The notes under the pieces were generated by a model that made no database searches, was not told the origin of the DNA, and saw only the letters and a program-made list of their open reading frames with translations. Positions 8,314 to 17,143 of a stretch of DNA of 64,000 nucleotides are shown here, piece after piece. Positions within the stretch are counted from its first letter, which is position 1. Each line of letters starts with the position of its first letter. The stretch comes from JAPPLB01 sp965206655 (GTDB lineage Bacteria; Acidobacteriota; Terriglobia; Bryobacterales; UBA6623). The translations under genes were made by a program, and so were the position numbers. The stretch is from assembly GCA_965206655.1 (NCBI GenBank), contig CBDBKC010000038.1, positions 1,116,001 to 1,180,000 on the forward strand. The letters are read 5' to 3'.

Positions 8314-9255
8314 GTGCTTATCTACACTCTCGCCTTCCTCTTCACCTTCGCGGTCACGAGTCTGTCGGTGAAGGTCGCCTGGACGCTTCTCGATCGGCAA
8401 GGATCGACCGGGAAGGATGCCGCGGGCCGCGGGGGCCGCTACTCTTTGCTGAGGAGCGAAGCTCTCAGTACTTTATCGACCTACAACTTGATCCTCTCAA
8501 GGGTTCGCTTTGTCCCGAAGCTCAAAGATCTACTGGAGCAGGCGAATGTGGAATGGTCGGTAGGCCGCGTTAGCGCCATGATGTTGCTGGCGGGCGTCGT
8601 GGCCCTGAATTTGGCGATACGGAGTGAGTTACTGCCTCTAATAGGATCGTTTGCATTGGCGGGAGTCGCGGCTGCGGCGCCGATTCTGTATTTGATGCAA
8701 TTGCGTACGAAGCGCCACCGGGAAGTGGAGGAGCAACTGCCCGAGGCGTTGGACTACTTGTCGCGCGCGGTCATTGCCGGCAACTCGTTGCCGATGTCGT
8801 TGGAGTTGATGGCGGATGAAGTCGGTCCGCCGTTGTCGATTGAGGTGCGTAAGACGGTCGACGAGTACAACTTGGGGTCTCAGATGGATGAGGCCTTGCG
8901 AGGGTTGACAGACCGGCTGCCGTTGGTCGACGTGCGGTTCTTCGTTTCGGCTGTGTTGACTCAATCGCGGACGGGCGGCAACTTACACGAACTGCTCGAG
9001 ACCCTTTCGGAAACCATTCGGGAGAGGGCAGCCTTAAAGGGGCAGGTGAGGGCACTGACGGCGAACGGCCGGCTGACGGCCATCATTCTGACGGCGCTGC
9101 CCGCTTTCATCGCGGTCATGATGTGGTTTGTGAACCCGGATTACTTCATGGTGTTGGCGAATCATCCGTTGGGTAAGACATTGATATTCTCCGCGATATG
9201 CGCGCAGGTGGCGGCCTACTTCGTAATCAACAAGATTGTGGACATCAAGGTCTAG
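8314..9255 (+). CDS. tadB: Tad pilus inner-membrane protein TadB
   Basis: This 313-residue type II secretion F-domain membrane protein forms, with TadC, the inner-membrane platform on which CpaF acts. A GTG start at 8314 gives an immediate membrane segment (residues 1-22). Two more follow at about 90-130, then the cytoplasmic F domain (EALDYLSRAVIAGNSLPMSLEL...TQSRTGGNLHELLETLSETIRER) and two C-terminal segments (about 250-270 and 285-305). The GGNL and R-rich helix are typical of TadB. Spacing to tadC is 3 bp. Confidence 0.92.
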   Translation: MLIYTLAFLFTFAVTSLSVKVAWTLLDRQGSTGKDAAGRGGRYSLLRSEALSTLSTYNLILSRVRFVPKLKDLLEQANVEWSVGRVSAMMLLAGVVALNLAIRSELLPLIGSFALAGVAAAAPILYLMQLRTKRHREVEEQLPEALDYLSRAVIAGNSLPMSLELMADEVGPPLSIEVRKTVDEYNLGSQMDEALRGLTDRLPLVDVRFFVSAVLTQSRTGGNLHELLETLSETIRERAALKGQVRALTANGRLTAIILTALPAFIAVMMWFVNPDYFMVLANHPLGKTLIFSAICAQVAAYFVINKIVDIKV

Positions 9256-9258
9256 GCT

Positions 9259-10185
9259 ATGATCGCGGCACTTTCGATCTCTTTCTTTCTGGCGCTCATG
9301 TGCTTGGTCGTGGGAGTGGGATACTGGCTCGCGCCGCGCGAGACGGCGCTTGTCCCTGCCCTGCCTGAAAATGCGCCGGCGGCGACAGAGCCGGTCAGCC
9401 CTCTCCCGGATGACGCGCCCGCGTGGCTGGATTCGCTATACCGCTTGGGTACGGCCTTCGGCTCAAAAGCCGAAGACAGGCCGCGCGCCAAGGCACGACT
9501 TGCCGCGGCGGGCTTCCGGGAGGATTGGATCACCGTAGTGTTGCACGGAGCCCGGCTCGTGTTGGCCGTCGGGCTAACTGTCTTAACGACGCTGGTGATG
9601 GTGAGGATGGGGCAGGGTCTGTTCGCGATCATTGTTTGGATCCTGCTGATGGGCTATATCGGCGCGCGACTTCCCGAGTGGTTTGTGGACCGCCGAACAA
9701 AGAGCCGCCGGGAGAAGATCAAGCAGGGGCTTCCGGATGTGCTCGATCTGTTGGTGATTTCGATTGAGAGCGGTTTGTCACTCGACTCGGCGATTCTCAG
9801 CACAGCGGAAGATTTGGAGTTAGTCCACCCGGTGCTCAGCGATGAGCTGAACTTCTTTCAGTACGAAGTGCGTGCCGGCGCGAGTCGCTCCGTCGCTCTC
9901 CGCAATCTGGGCAAGCGTACCGGTGAGCCGGATATGCGGAAGTTGACCTCGTTGCTGATCCAGGCGGACCGTTTCGGAACGAGTGTTGCGAAAGTGTTGC
10001 GGACCCAGGCGCGCTACATGCGGCTGCGGACGCGGCAGGGCGCCGAAGAGAAGGCCCACAAAGTAGGCGTCAAACTGGTGTTCCCAATCTTCTTCCTAAT
10101 CATGCCGGCCATGTTCCTTGTGACGGCGGGCCCGGCGATTTTGCAGTTGCTCTCGGGTATTGCAAGAATGACGGGCGCGCCGTAG
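9259..10185 (+). CDS. tadC: Tad pilus inner-membrane protein TadC
   Basis: This second type II secretion F-domain protein has 308 residues. It has an N-terminal membrane segment, a proline-rich linker (residues 30-55), a membrane pair at about 95-140, the F domain (LPDVLDLLVISIESGLSLDSAIL...LTSLLIQADRFGTSVAKVLRTQA) and a C-terminal membrane segment (KLVFPIFFLIMPAMFLVTAGPAIL). This layout fits TadC. It is the last gene of the run. The next 246 bp up to 10431 hold no gene I can see. Confidence 0.92.
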   Translation: MIAALSISFFLALMCLVVGVGYWLAPRETALVPALPENAPAATEPVSPLPDDAPAWLDSLYRLGTAFGSKAEDRPRAKARLAAAGFREDWITVVLHGARLVLAVGLTVLTTLVMVRMGQGLFAIIVWILLMGYIGARLPEWFVDRRTKSRREKIKQGLPDVLDLLVISIESGLSLDSAILSTAEDLELVHPVLSDELNFFQYEVRAGASRSVALRNLGKRTGEPDMRKLTSLLIQADRFGTSVAKVLRTQARYMRLRTRQGAEEKAHKVGVKLVFPIFFLIMPAMFLVTAGPAILQLLSGIARMTGAP

Positions 10186-10431
10186 AGGCGACCGATTCTG
10201 TTCGCCTCCGACTGGTTCTCTTAAGCGGCCCAACGCTTTGAAATCCGCCCGCAGGCCCGCGGTCGGTCGGTCGCTCCTGCCGGCCAGGCGTGTGTGGGAG
10301 CTGACGAGGTGGTTGTGCGCGTCGTCCCGCTCGTCGCTGAGCGGGCCGCCGATTCCCTAAAGGCTCTTCGTACCTTCGGATTCGGTGCTGATGTGGATGG
10401 CTTCGGTGGTTTGCTAGACTCCTTTTCGCGT

Positions 10432-11616
10432 ATGAAGATTCGTGACGTTCGTGTAACGCCCCTACGGTTCGTGTACCCCGAGGGACGGGGCTTTGATTTC
10501 GCCGGCGGCCACTGCACCGGCCGGCTGACCTGTCTGATTCGGGTTCACTGCGATACGGGCGCGGTCGGCCTCGGGTCGGTGTACTCGCATCCAGAGTTGG
10601 TTCGAGAAGTCGTCGAGGGGCAGTTGCGAGATTTTCTCGTCGGGGAAGACCCGTGCGATGTCGAAGGGCTCTGGGCCCGGATGTATTCCGTGACGCGCTG
10701 GTATGGCCGCAAAGGCGCGGCCATGTCGGCTTTGGGTGGCGTCGATATGGCGCTCTGGGATCTGCGCGGCAAGGCCGCCGGCAAGCCCGTCTATCAGTTG
10801 CTCGGGGCCGTGCGGGACTCGGTTCCCGCCTACGCCAGCGGGCTGCTTTGGAAGGACGATCCACGTGAGTTAGGCGAGGAGGCTCAGCGGCATCTCGACA
10901 ACGGTTTCCGCGCAATGAAGACGCGGCTCGGTCGCAACTATGAATACGATTCCGAAGCCTTGCGAATCTTTCGCGAGGCGCTCGGGGGCAAGGCGCGTTT
11001 GCACGTCGACGGAAACGGGCGCTATTCGCTGGACCAGGCGCGGCGCATGATTCCCGAGTTCAAGCAGACCGACATCTTCTGGCTCGAAGAGCCCTTCATG
11101 CCCGAGGATGTTGACAACTACCTCGCGCTGAAGCCCGAGCTGGACGGCATCCCCATGGCTGCCGGTGAGAACGAATTCGGCGCCCAAGGGTTCCGCGAAC
11201 TGATCGACCGTGGCATGGTCGACATCGTGCAGCCCGACTGTTGCCGCGTCGGCGGCATTACGGAATCATGCCGCGTGGGCGAGATGGCGCTCAAAGCCCG
11301 CCTTCGGGTCGCGCCTCACACTTGGAGCGATGCGGTGACTCTCGTCGGGAACATGCACGTCGTAGCGTCACTTCAAAACGGAGTCTGCGTCGAGGTCGAT
11401 CAAACCGGCAACCCGTTTATCAACGACTTGCTCGCCGAGAAGTTGAAGGTCGTGGATGGCCGCATCGCTCTTCCCCAGCGGCCCGGCTTGGGTATCGAGC
11501 TGAACGAGGATGTTGTCGAGCGCTACGCCATTCCGTCCGGGGAGGCCGTGCCGGAAGGAAACTATTCGGATATGGTCTTCGGCCGCGAGAACTACGCTCC
11601 GGCGGGCCCTTACTGA
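10432..11616 (+). CDS. Mandelate racemase/muconate lactonizing-type enolase superfamily protein
   Basis: This 394-residue enzyme abstracts a proton alpha to a carboxylate. Visible elements are an N-terminal capping domain, then a barrel with KTRLG (Lys position), HVDGNGRY (first metal Asp), WLEEPFMPED (second ligand, Glu), AAGENEFG (third ligand, Glu), VQPDCCRVGG, and VAPHTWSD with a His at the general base position. The His puts it nearer the mandelate racemase and sugar-acid dehydratase subgroups than muconate cycloisomerase, but the substrate cannot be read from sequence. I chose the ATG at 10432 (MKIRDVRVTPLRF) over the far upstream frame start because it matches the usual family N-terminus. 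It lies 24 bp before an M81 peptidase gene, probably in one operon. Confidence 0.88.
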   Translation: MKIRDVRVTPLRFVYPEGRGFDFAGGHCTGRLTCLIRVHCDTGAVGLGSVYSHPELVREVVEGQLRDFLVGEDPCDVEGLWARMYSVTRWYGRKGAAMSALGGVDMALWDLRGKAAGKPVYQLLGAVRDSVPAYASGLLWKDDPRELGEEAQRHLDNGFRAMKTRLGRNYEYDSEALRIFREALGGKARLHVDGNGRYSLDQARRMIPEFKQTDIFWLEEPFMPEDVDNYLALKPELDGIPMAAGENEFGAQGFRELIDRGMVDIVQPDCCRVGGITESCRVGEMALKARLRVAPHTWSDAVTLVGNMHVVASLQNGVCVEVDQTGNPFINDLLAEKLKVVDGRIALPQRPGLGIELNEDVVERYAIPSGEAVPEGNYSDMVFGRENYAPAGPY

Positions 11617-11640
11617 GAAAGTCGCCCCACAATCTCAAAC

Positions 11641-13143
11641 ATGAAACACCGCGTCGCGCTAGGAAAGATCTTCACCGAGTCAAACCACTTGGCAGGGTCG
11701 AAGACGACCTTGGCCGACTTCCAACGGACAGAACTCCGCCGCGGGGCCGACGTTCTGGAGGTTCGCGACGGCGTCGTAGGAGGCGCGCTGCGAGTCCTCC
11801 GGGAGAGAGGCGTCGAGGTCGTGCCGCTCCTGGTTGCGAGTGCTTTTCCAGGCGGGCTCCTCACCGAAGAGTGCTACCTCGAGTTGAAAAAAGAATTCCT
11901 CGATCACCTGAAAGCGGCCCTACCGGTGGATGGTGTCCTATCTCCCCTGCACGGGGCGGCGGGAGTCGAGCGAATCGGCGACTTGGAGGGTGACCTACTC
12001 AAGGCCGTACGCGAAATCGTAGGGCCCGACGTTCCTATCGTTGTGACGCTTGACTGCCATGCCCAAGTGACTCGCGACATGGTCGAGAACTGCGACGCGA
12101 TGCTGGCCTGGGAGACTTATCCGCATCGCGACACGTTCACCACCGGCGAGCGGGGCGCCCGTGTCCTAGCGGATGTCCTAGACGGAAAAGTCCGCCCGGC
12201 GATGGCCATGGCGAAAGTGCCGTTGCTCGTCAGCGGGTTCAAGGGGGGGACGGATCCGCCGGGAGCGTTCGCTGAGGTCATGGCCTTCGCGAAATCGTTG
12301 GAGCAGCGGCCCGGCGTCCTTTCGACGAGCGCGTTTCTTGTACACCCGCATTTGGATCTGCCCGAGATGGGCGGCGGCGGATTAGTGATCACCGACGGTG
12401 ACGCGGAAGCAGCAGCGGAACTGGCAACGGAAGTCGCCTCAATGCTGTGGGAGCGTCGCTTGCAACTCGAAACAACAGGTCTAACTCCAGCGCAAGCCGT
12501 AGAGCAAGGGCGGCAGGTTGCCGGTCGACCCGTCTTGTTACTGGAGCTTTCCGACTGTGTCGGGGGCGGCGCGGCGGGAGATAGCGTAACGGCGCTCAAG
12601 GCGCTGCTGGACGCCGAACTGACCGAAACCGCGCTTGCCATGGTGGTCGATCCCGAAGCCGCGGCTGCTTGTCACCGGGTAGGAGAGGGCAATGCCCTTA
12701 CCGTTACGCTGGGGCACAAGGTCGATCCGCGCTGGGGAACTCCGGTCGAGGTGACGGGTGTTGTCGAAAGGGTTACGGACGGACGGTTCGTTTACACCGG
12801 CGGTATCTGGGAAGGGCAGTACGGCGAGATGGGACCTTCCGCCAAACTGCGCGTAGGCACGGTGGAGATTCTCGTCGCCACCCATCCGACCTACGATTGG
12901 GCCGATGAGCAGTATTCGTCCATGGGAATGGATACGAATACCGCGAAGTTCATCGTTGTGAAGAACCCAATGAACTACCGCATCGGGTATGGCGGCCGGT
13001 TCATCGAAGCGTTCGTCCTCGATACACCGGGGCCGACCACGGCTGTTATCGGAAACATTGATTACGAAAGCGTGGGACGTCCGTACTTTCCGAAGGACCG
13101 CCAGATCTCCGGCTTCCGGCCAACGATCTATCGGCGGGATTGA
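11641..13143 (+). CDS. M81-family metallopeptidase (MlrC-like)
   Basis: This 500-residue protein matches the two-domain M81/MlrC layout: an N-terminal domain beginning with the TESN motif (GKIFTESNHLAG) and a C-terminal domain from about residue 300. Probable zinc-site motifs are LSPLHGAAGVERIGDLEGD, VTLDCHAQVT and WETYPHRDTFTTGERGA. MlrC hydrolyses linear peptides left by microcystin breakdown, but most M81 members sit in unrelated bacteria and their substrates are unknown. It follows the enolase-superfamily gene, which suggests joint catabolism of an unusual amide or amino-acid derivative (inference). No signal peptide is visible. Confidence 0.88.
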   Translation: MKHRVALGKIFTESNHLAGSKTTLADFQRTELRRGADVLEVRDGVVGGALRVLRERGVEVVPLLVASAFPGGLLTEECYLELKKEFLDHLKAALPVDGVLSPLHGAAGVERIGDLEGDLLKAVREIVGPDVPIVVTLDCHAQVTRDMVENCDAMLAWETYPHRDTFTTGERGARVLADVLDGKVRPAMAMAKVPLLVSGFKGGTDPPGAFAEVMAFAKSLEQRPGVLSTSAFLVHPHLDLPEMGGGGLVITDGDAEAAAELATEVASMLWERRLQLETTGLTPAQAVEQGRQVAGRPVLLLELSDCVGGGAAGDSVTALKALLDAELTETALAMVVDPEAAAACHRVGEGNALTVTLGHKVDPRWGTPVEVTGVVERVTDGRFVYTGGIWEGQYGEMGPSAKLRVGTVEILVATHPTYDWADEQYSSMGMDTNTAKFIVVKNPMNYRIGYGGRFIEAFVLDTPGPTTAVIGNIDYESVGRPYFPKDRQISGFRPTIYRRD

Positions 13144-13149
13144 CGTGGC

Positions 13150-13267
13150 GTAAGGCTCCAGCCTTGCCGGGTCGCGAGTCTTCGCGATCCAGGATCGCAA
13201 ACAAGCGAGCGCCGGCCATCCGGCCTGAGAACCGAAGACTCGGTTCTCGGCAAGGCCGCGGCCTTAC
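13150..13267. repeat. Nested inverted-repeat (REP/BIME-like) element between convergent genes
   Basis: The outer arms are GTAAGGC-n4-GCCTTGCCGG (13150-13170) and CGGCAAGGC-n4-GCCTTAC (13248-13267), complementary except for the middle four bases. Inside are further hairpins, including GAGAACCGA-n4-TCGGTTCTC with a perfect 9-bp stem. It fills almost all of the 132-bp gap between the M81 gene and the SUMF1-type gene, which point at each other. It could act as a two-way terminator or be a REP-type mobile repeat. Confidence 0.7.
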
Positions 13268-13275
13268 GGCGCCAT

Positions 13276-13977
13276 TCACATGCACGCAACGCGGAAACCG
13301 TAGTCAGCATATTCAAGCCGTGGCGGAATACTGCTCCGCGCCGCGCAGCGCGCAATCTTGATCTGATGCCGCCAAGCGCCCCCGCGCGACGACTTGCGGC
13401 CGGCCCTGCTTGCCGCCGGGCCGTGCGGGTCATCCGAGGGCGAGACCGCGTAGTACTCAGGGTCGTACCAATCCGAGCACCACTCGTGGACGTTCTCACA
13501 CATATCGTAGAGACCGTAGCCGTTCGGCTCTGACGTACCGACGATTTCCGGCCCGCTGAGCCAGCGGGTTGCGTAGTTCCGCCGCTCGGTCACTGGCTCG
13601 CCACCCCAGGGATACAGCTTGCCGGCGAGGCCTCCGCGGGCGGCCCATTCCCATTGGGCCTCGGTCGGCAAACAGAACGGCAAGCCGGTTTCCTCGCCGA
13701 GCCATTCGCAGTAGGCTACGGCGTCGAACCAACTGGGGCCGTTGACCGGCTGGCGCGGATGGTTGTGATGCTGCTGTTGCCGGAAGCGCGTAGGGGCATG
13801 TCCGGTTGCCTCGCAAAAGCCGTCGTACTCCTCGTTCGTCACCTGGAATCGGCCCAGGCGAAACGCTGGGACATGTACCTCATGGGGCGGGCGTTCTTCG
13901 TCGCGGCCGTCAGTCTGGCCCATCATATAAAGGCCCGCGGGGATGGCAACCAGTTCCGGCTGATAGCTGGATTTCAC
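13276..13977 (-). CDS. SUMF1/formylglycine-generating-enzyme-like protein
   Basis: This 233-residue protein has an FGE-sulfatase fold: VAIPAGLYMMGQ at the start, then VTNEEYDGFCEATGH, PVNGPSWFDAVAYCEWLGEETG, LPTEAQWEWAARGG, LYDMCENVHEWCSDWY and a final RGGAW...GFRVACM block. True formylglycine-generating enzymes have a pair of active-site cysteines late in the chain. Here the C-terminal part has RCAARS and ACM, so an activating role is not certain, and many such domains are binding modules or act on other substrates. I took the GTG at 13977 (VKSSYQPELVAIPAG) as the start because the longer frame begins inside an IS200 end. That element sits 28 bp upstream and may have separated the gene from its promoter. 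Confidence 0.82.
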   Translation of the reverse strand: MKSSYQPELVAIPAGLYMMGQTDGRDEERPPHEVHVPAFRLGRFQVTNEEYDGFCEATGHAPTRFRQQQHHNHPRQPVNGPSWFDAVAYCEWLGEETGLPFCLPTEAQWEWAARGGLAGKLYPWGGEPVTERRNYATRWLSGPEIVGTSEPNGYGLYDMCENVHEWCSDWYDPEYYAVSPSDDPHGPAASRAGRKSSRGGAWRHQIKIARCAARSSIPPRLEYADYGFRVACM

Positions 13978-14005
13978 GACGGTTCTGAGTGTCGGGCGCG
14001 TTTCT

Positions 14006-14617
14006 CTAAACAACCACCGCCTGAAAGGCGGTGGGTTCATTTACGACTGAAAGTCGGCTTGCGGCTGAAGCCGCCTGAAGAAGCCCCGGCTCAGAGCCGG
14101 CTCAAGGCTTGGTGGGCGCTGTGATCTTGAATCCCTCCTCATCCTCGTCCCATTGCTGGCTCTCGATGTACTTCTTGATCGTTTCCTCGTCCACCGCGCC
14201 CACCGTCGCGCAGAAATATCCGCGCGCCCACAGGTGTTGCCCCCAGTATCGCTTCCGCAATTCCCCAAACTCATCTTGCAGCCGTCGTGACGACCTGCCT
14301 TTTACATACTGCACCAGCTTCGACGGTGCAAGCTGCGGCGGTGCCGATACCAAGACATGCACATGATCCGGCGACACCGCACCCCGAATCACCACGACGT
14401 CTCGCGCTTGGCAGCTCTGTCGGATCAGATCCCGTGTCCGCTCCGCCACCCTGCCCCGCAACACCTTGTAGCGATATTTCGTGATCCAGACCAGGTGATA
14501 CTTGATGTCGTAGACCGCGTGCGCCCCTCGCCGATATTCGCCCATCCTCCTATTGTCATCCAGACCCGCTTGAAGCTGACCGCCTGAAAGGCGGTGGGTT
14601 TAGACCTGGTGATGGAA
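14006..14617 (-). mobile_element. IS200/IS605-family element, copy 2 (612 bp)
   Basis: This copy has the same ends, length and orientation as copies 1 and 3, with TTTAG at the target side (14618-14622 on the minus strand) and TTTAG closing the element (14006-14010). It lies in the gap between the divergent SUMF1-type and glycerophosphodiesterase genes, so no reading frame is broken, but the upstream region of the SUMF1-type gene is displaced. Confidence 0.93.
14102..14545 (-). CDS. tnpA: IS200-type Y1 (HUH) transposase
   Basis: This 147-residue transposase is identical in protein sequence to that of copy 3 (59894-60337) and differs at seven positions from copy 1. The HUH motif HVHVLVS and the candidate catalytic tyrosine in IKKYIES are both present. 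A TAGGAGG-type ribosome site precedes the ATG. Identity between copies 2 and 3 suggests they moved recently. Confidence 0.95.
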   Translation of the reverse strand: MGEYRRGAHAVYDIKYHLVWITKYRYKVLRGRVAERTRDLIRQSCQARDVVVIRGAVSPDHVHVLVSAPPQLAPSKLVQYVKGRSSRRLQDEFGELRKRYWGQHLWARGYFCATVGAVDEETIKKYIESQQWDEDEEGFKITAPTKP

Positions 14618-14667
14618 CTAAATCGGGGGCCCCGTTTGGCCGCACACCAGGAGCCGCGCTCCGCGAA

Positions 14668-14673
14668 TATAAT
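14668..14673 (+). promoter_or_regulatory. Possible -10 box immediately upstream of the glycerophosphodiesterase gene
   Basis: A perfect TATAAT lies six bases before the ATG at 14680. No -35 hexamer is evident at 16-18 bp. If it is a real -10, transcription would begin at or next to the start codon and the mRNA would be leaderless. Confidence 0.35.
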
Positions 14674-14679
14674 GTTCGC

Positions 14680-15492
14680 ATGTCCAGACTGTCCCGCTAC
14701 ATCCTCTCGTTCGTCGCCCTCCTTGTATTTGCGTCATCGGCTATGTTCGCGGCCGGCGCCGGATTCAAGGTCTATGGGCATCGCGGAATGGTGAATCACT
14801 ACCCCGAGAACACCATGGCGGCGTTTAAGGCCTGTGTGGATGCCGGGATCAGCATCGAGCTCGATGTCTACCTGACGAAGGACGGCGTTCCGATCGTGAT
14901 CCACGACGCCACAGTCGACCGGACGACGAACGGAACCGGCTCGGTGGGCGACATGACCCTTCGCGAGATCAAAGCTCTTGACGCCGGATCGTGGTACGAC
15001 TCAAAGTTCAAAACACAGAGAGTGCCGACCTTCGGTGAAGTGCTCGACATGATCAGCAGCCGCGATAAGGACGAGGATACTTTCATCGCGATCAACATGA
15101 AACTGCTCTCGCCCGGCATCGAGGAGAAGGTCGTCCGCGTGGTAGAGCGGTTCGGCATGGTCGATCGTGTGTTCAGTTTCGGCATGGATTCGGCGTCAAT
15201 GCCGCGTTTCAAGATCGCCAATGCGCGCTTCCCTATCGCCCGCTCGGGCGACACGAAGTACCACTTCGAAACGGCGCTGCGAACGACGTATCTCGACTAC
15301 ATTTGGCTTTCGCCGCGTACGCCCTACATGCCGAGCGCTGAGGATTTCAAGACCGCGCATGAAGACGGAAAGCGGGTGCTGATCTACATTCGCGCCAACG
15401 AGCCGGAGCGCTGGAAGGCCGCCAAGGCCGCCGGTGCCGACGCGATCTGTACCGACCATCCGTTGGTGGCTAAGAAGGCTTTAGGGTTGTAA
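14680..15492 (+). CDS. Secreted glycerophosphodiester phosphodiesterase
   Basis: This 270-residue protein of the GDPD TIM-barrel family hydrolyses glycerophosphodiesters from deacylated phospholipids to glycerol 3-phosphate and an alcohol. An N-terminal signal peptide (residues 1-27, ending AMFAAGAG) directs it out of the cytoplasm. Catalytic elements are present: GHRG (33-36), PENT (42-45), ELD (60-62, metal ligands) and IHD (74-76). The late Glu/Asn metal ligands are less clear (FIAINMK near residue 130 in place of the usual E-K). The gene stands alone and diverges from the SUMF1-type gene across IS200 copy 2. Confidence 0.9.
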   Translation: MSRLSRYILSFVALLVFASSAMFAAGAGFKVYGHRGMVNHYPENTMAAFKACVDAGISIELDVYLTKDGVPIVIHDATVDRTTNGTGSVGDMTLREIKALDAGSWYDSKFKTQRVPTFGEVLDMISSRDKDEDTFIAINMKLLSPGIEEKVVRVVERFGMVDRVFSFGMDSASMPRFKIANARFPIARSGDTKYHFETALRTTYLDYIWLSPRTPYMPSAEDFKTAHEDGKRVLIYIRANEPERWKAAKAAGADAICTDHPLVAKKALGL

Positions 15493-15614
15493 AGTCAGCG
15501 AGCAGGGCGTTTCACGCCTATGGCGACCCCCAAGAGAGGCCCCTCGGGCGGGCCCTGGACGCCAGTAATCTCAGATATTTCCCCGATACGGTTCACCTGT
15601 GTCTTCATAGTAGG

Positions 15615-17024
15615 ATGAGTCCGATGGCCACCCGTCCTCTCGTTCTTCTGCTTCTCACCCTCGGCGCCTTAGTGGCGGCCGTTCGCCCCGCGGCCGCCAA
15701 GGAAGCTGTCGTCAATCGCGACAACGTCTCATTGCTCGCATCGTGCGACACATCCGGTCGTCCGGTCGCCACGCTCGCCGAAGGACAGCGCGTCCGGTTT
15801 CGCTTCGCCCTCTCGGGATCATCGAGTGGCTGCTATTCCGTCTCGGCCGACGTCGAAGGCCGGGAGATCCGTGGCTACATCCGCAAGGATGCGGTATCGG
15901 GCCTCGAAGAGTTCGAGCAACAACGCCGCGACGCCTCGCACCACCAACTTGTCGACAGCGCCATCAACGTGATCGGTATCCAGCCCGAATTGCCCACAAC
16001 CTCGATTCAGTCCGACAGCATCTCCCTGGAGGCCCAGAGCAAACTACTCGAAGCCGCCGCTCTACTGGAGGGCGGAAAGCCGGCCGAAGCTGAACAGAAA
16101 GCTGCCCAGGCTGGTCTTCCCGCCGACAACCGCTCCGCCGCGATCCTCAGAGCGAAGGCTTTCATGCAAATGACGCAGCCGCGACGTGCCTTCGAAGTCA
16201 TCGAGCCCGCTCTCCGAACCCACGGCGACGACCCCGACCTCCTCGCGTTTGCGGGCCTGAGCCGCCTACAACTCGACGACGTTTCCGCGGCGGAGTCCTA
16301 CCTGCGGCAATCTCTTGCCATCCGGCCCAATCCGGCGATCCAGAGCGTCCTCCGCCGCGTCGAGCGCGAAAGCCTAGCCGACGCCAGCGACCAGAAGACC
16401 TACGGAACGCGATTTGCTCTCCGCTATGAGGACGGTCAACTCGATCCGCGGGCCGCGCGGGAATTGACCCAAGTCCTCGACCGCGAAGTGACCCGGATTT
16501 CTCAAGAACTCGGGTGCCGCGCCAATGACCGTCTGCCGGTCATCATCCAAAGCCGCGAGAACTATCAAGCCACAACCGGAGCCGCCGACTGGAGCGCGGG
16601 CCGTTACGACGGGCGGGTCCGCATCGCGCTGGCTCCGGGCGGAACGGTGGATGCCGAAACCAGGCGCACCTTCTCCCATGAATACGTCCACGCGTGTCTT
16701 GCCGCGCTGGGGAATTGGCCCTCTTGGCTGCACGAGGGCATGGCGCAAAAGTTGTCGGGCGCGACGCCTCACCCGCAAGCGCTACAGCTCGTCAAGCAAC
16801 TCGGCGGTGAGGGGAACCTTCCAAAGCTGAACCAGTTATCGGGCGGCTGGTCCCGACTGAATTCGCGCCAGGCAGCCGTCGCCTATACCGTCGCTCTCCT
16901 CGCTATCCAGGCCCTCTACGAGCGCTACCAGAGCTACGGCGTACGGACATTGCTGGCTCAACCGACCCAACTCGCGCGTGTTTCCAGCGAGATCGACGCT
17001 CAGATCCAGGCCGATTTCCAGTAG
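15615..17024 (+). CDS. Exported TPR protein with gluzincin-type (peptidase MA-like) domain
   Basis: This 469-residue protein has a signal peptide (residues 1-28, ending RPAAA), an SH3-like beta region (about 30-95), TPR-like helices (about 135-255) and a C-terminal metallopeptidase-like domain. The last contains HEYVH at 355-359, a zinc-binding HExxH motif, followed by WLHEGMAQ carrying the third ligand Glu, the pattern of peptidase MA-like gluzincins. It is predicted to act in the periplasm, and the substrate is unknown. An alternative ATG at 15624 is equally usable. No operon partner is visible. Confidence 0.75.
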   Translation: MSPMATRPLVLLLLTLGALVAAVRPAAAKEAVVNRDNVSLLASCDTSGRPVATLAEGQRVRFRFALSGSSSGCYSVSADVEGREIRGYIRKDAVSGLEEFEQQRRDASHHQLVDSAINVIGIQPELPTTSIQSDSISLEAQSKLLEAAALLEGGKPAEAEQKAAQAGLPADNRSAAILRAKAFMQMTQPRRAFEVIEPALRTHGDDPDLLAFAGLSRLQLDDVSAAESYLRQSLAIRPNPAIQSVLRRVERESLADASDQKTYGTRFALRYEDGQLDPRAARELTQVLDREVTRISQELGCRANDRLPVIIQSRENYQATTGAADWSAGRYDGRVRIALAPGGTVDAETRRTFSHEYVHACLAALGNWPSWLHEGMAQKLSGATPHPQALQLVKQLGGEGNLPKLNQLSGGWSRLNSRQAAVAYTVALLAIQALYERYQSYGVRTLLAQPTQLARVSSEIDAQIQADFQ

Positions 17025-17143
17025 TTTCAAAGGCCTGTACCGAGGGTTCCGAGGACCATCTCCCAGGACAGCCTCGCCCGACCAAGCGGGCTGACACTGG
17101 TCCAAATGTCAGCTATTTCCTACCTTCTTGTCTATTTTCCTGC

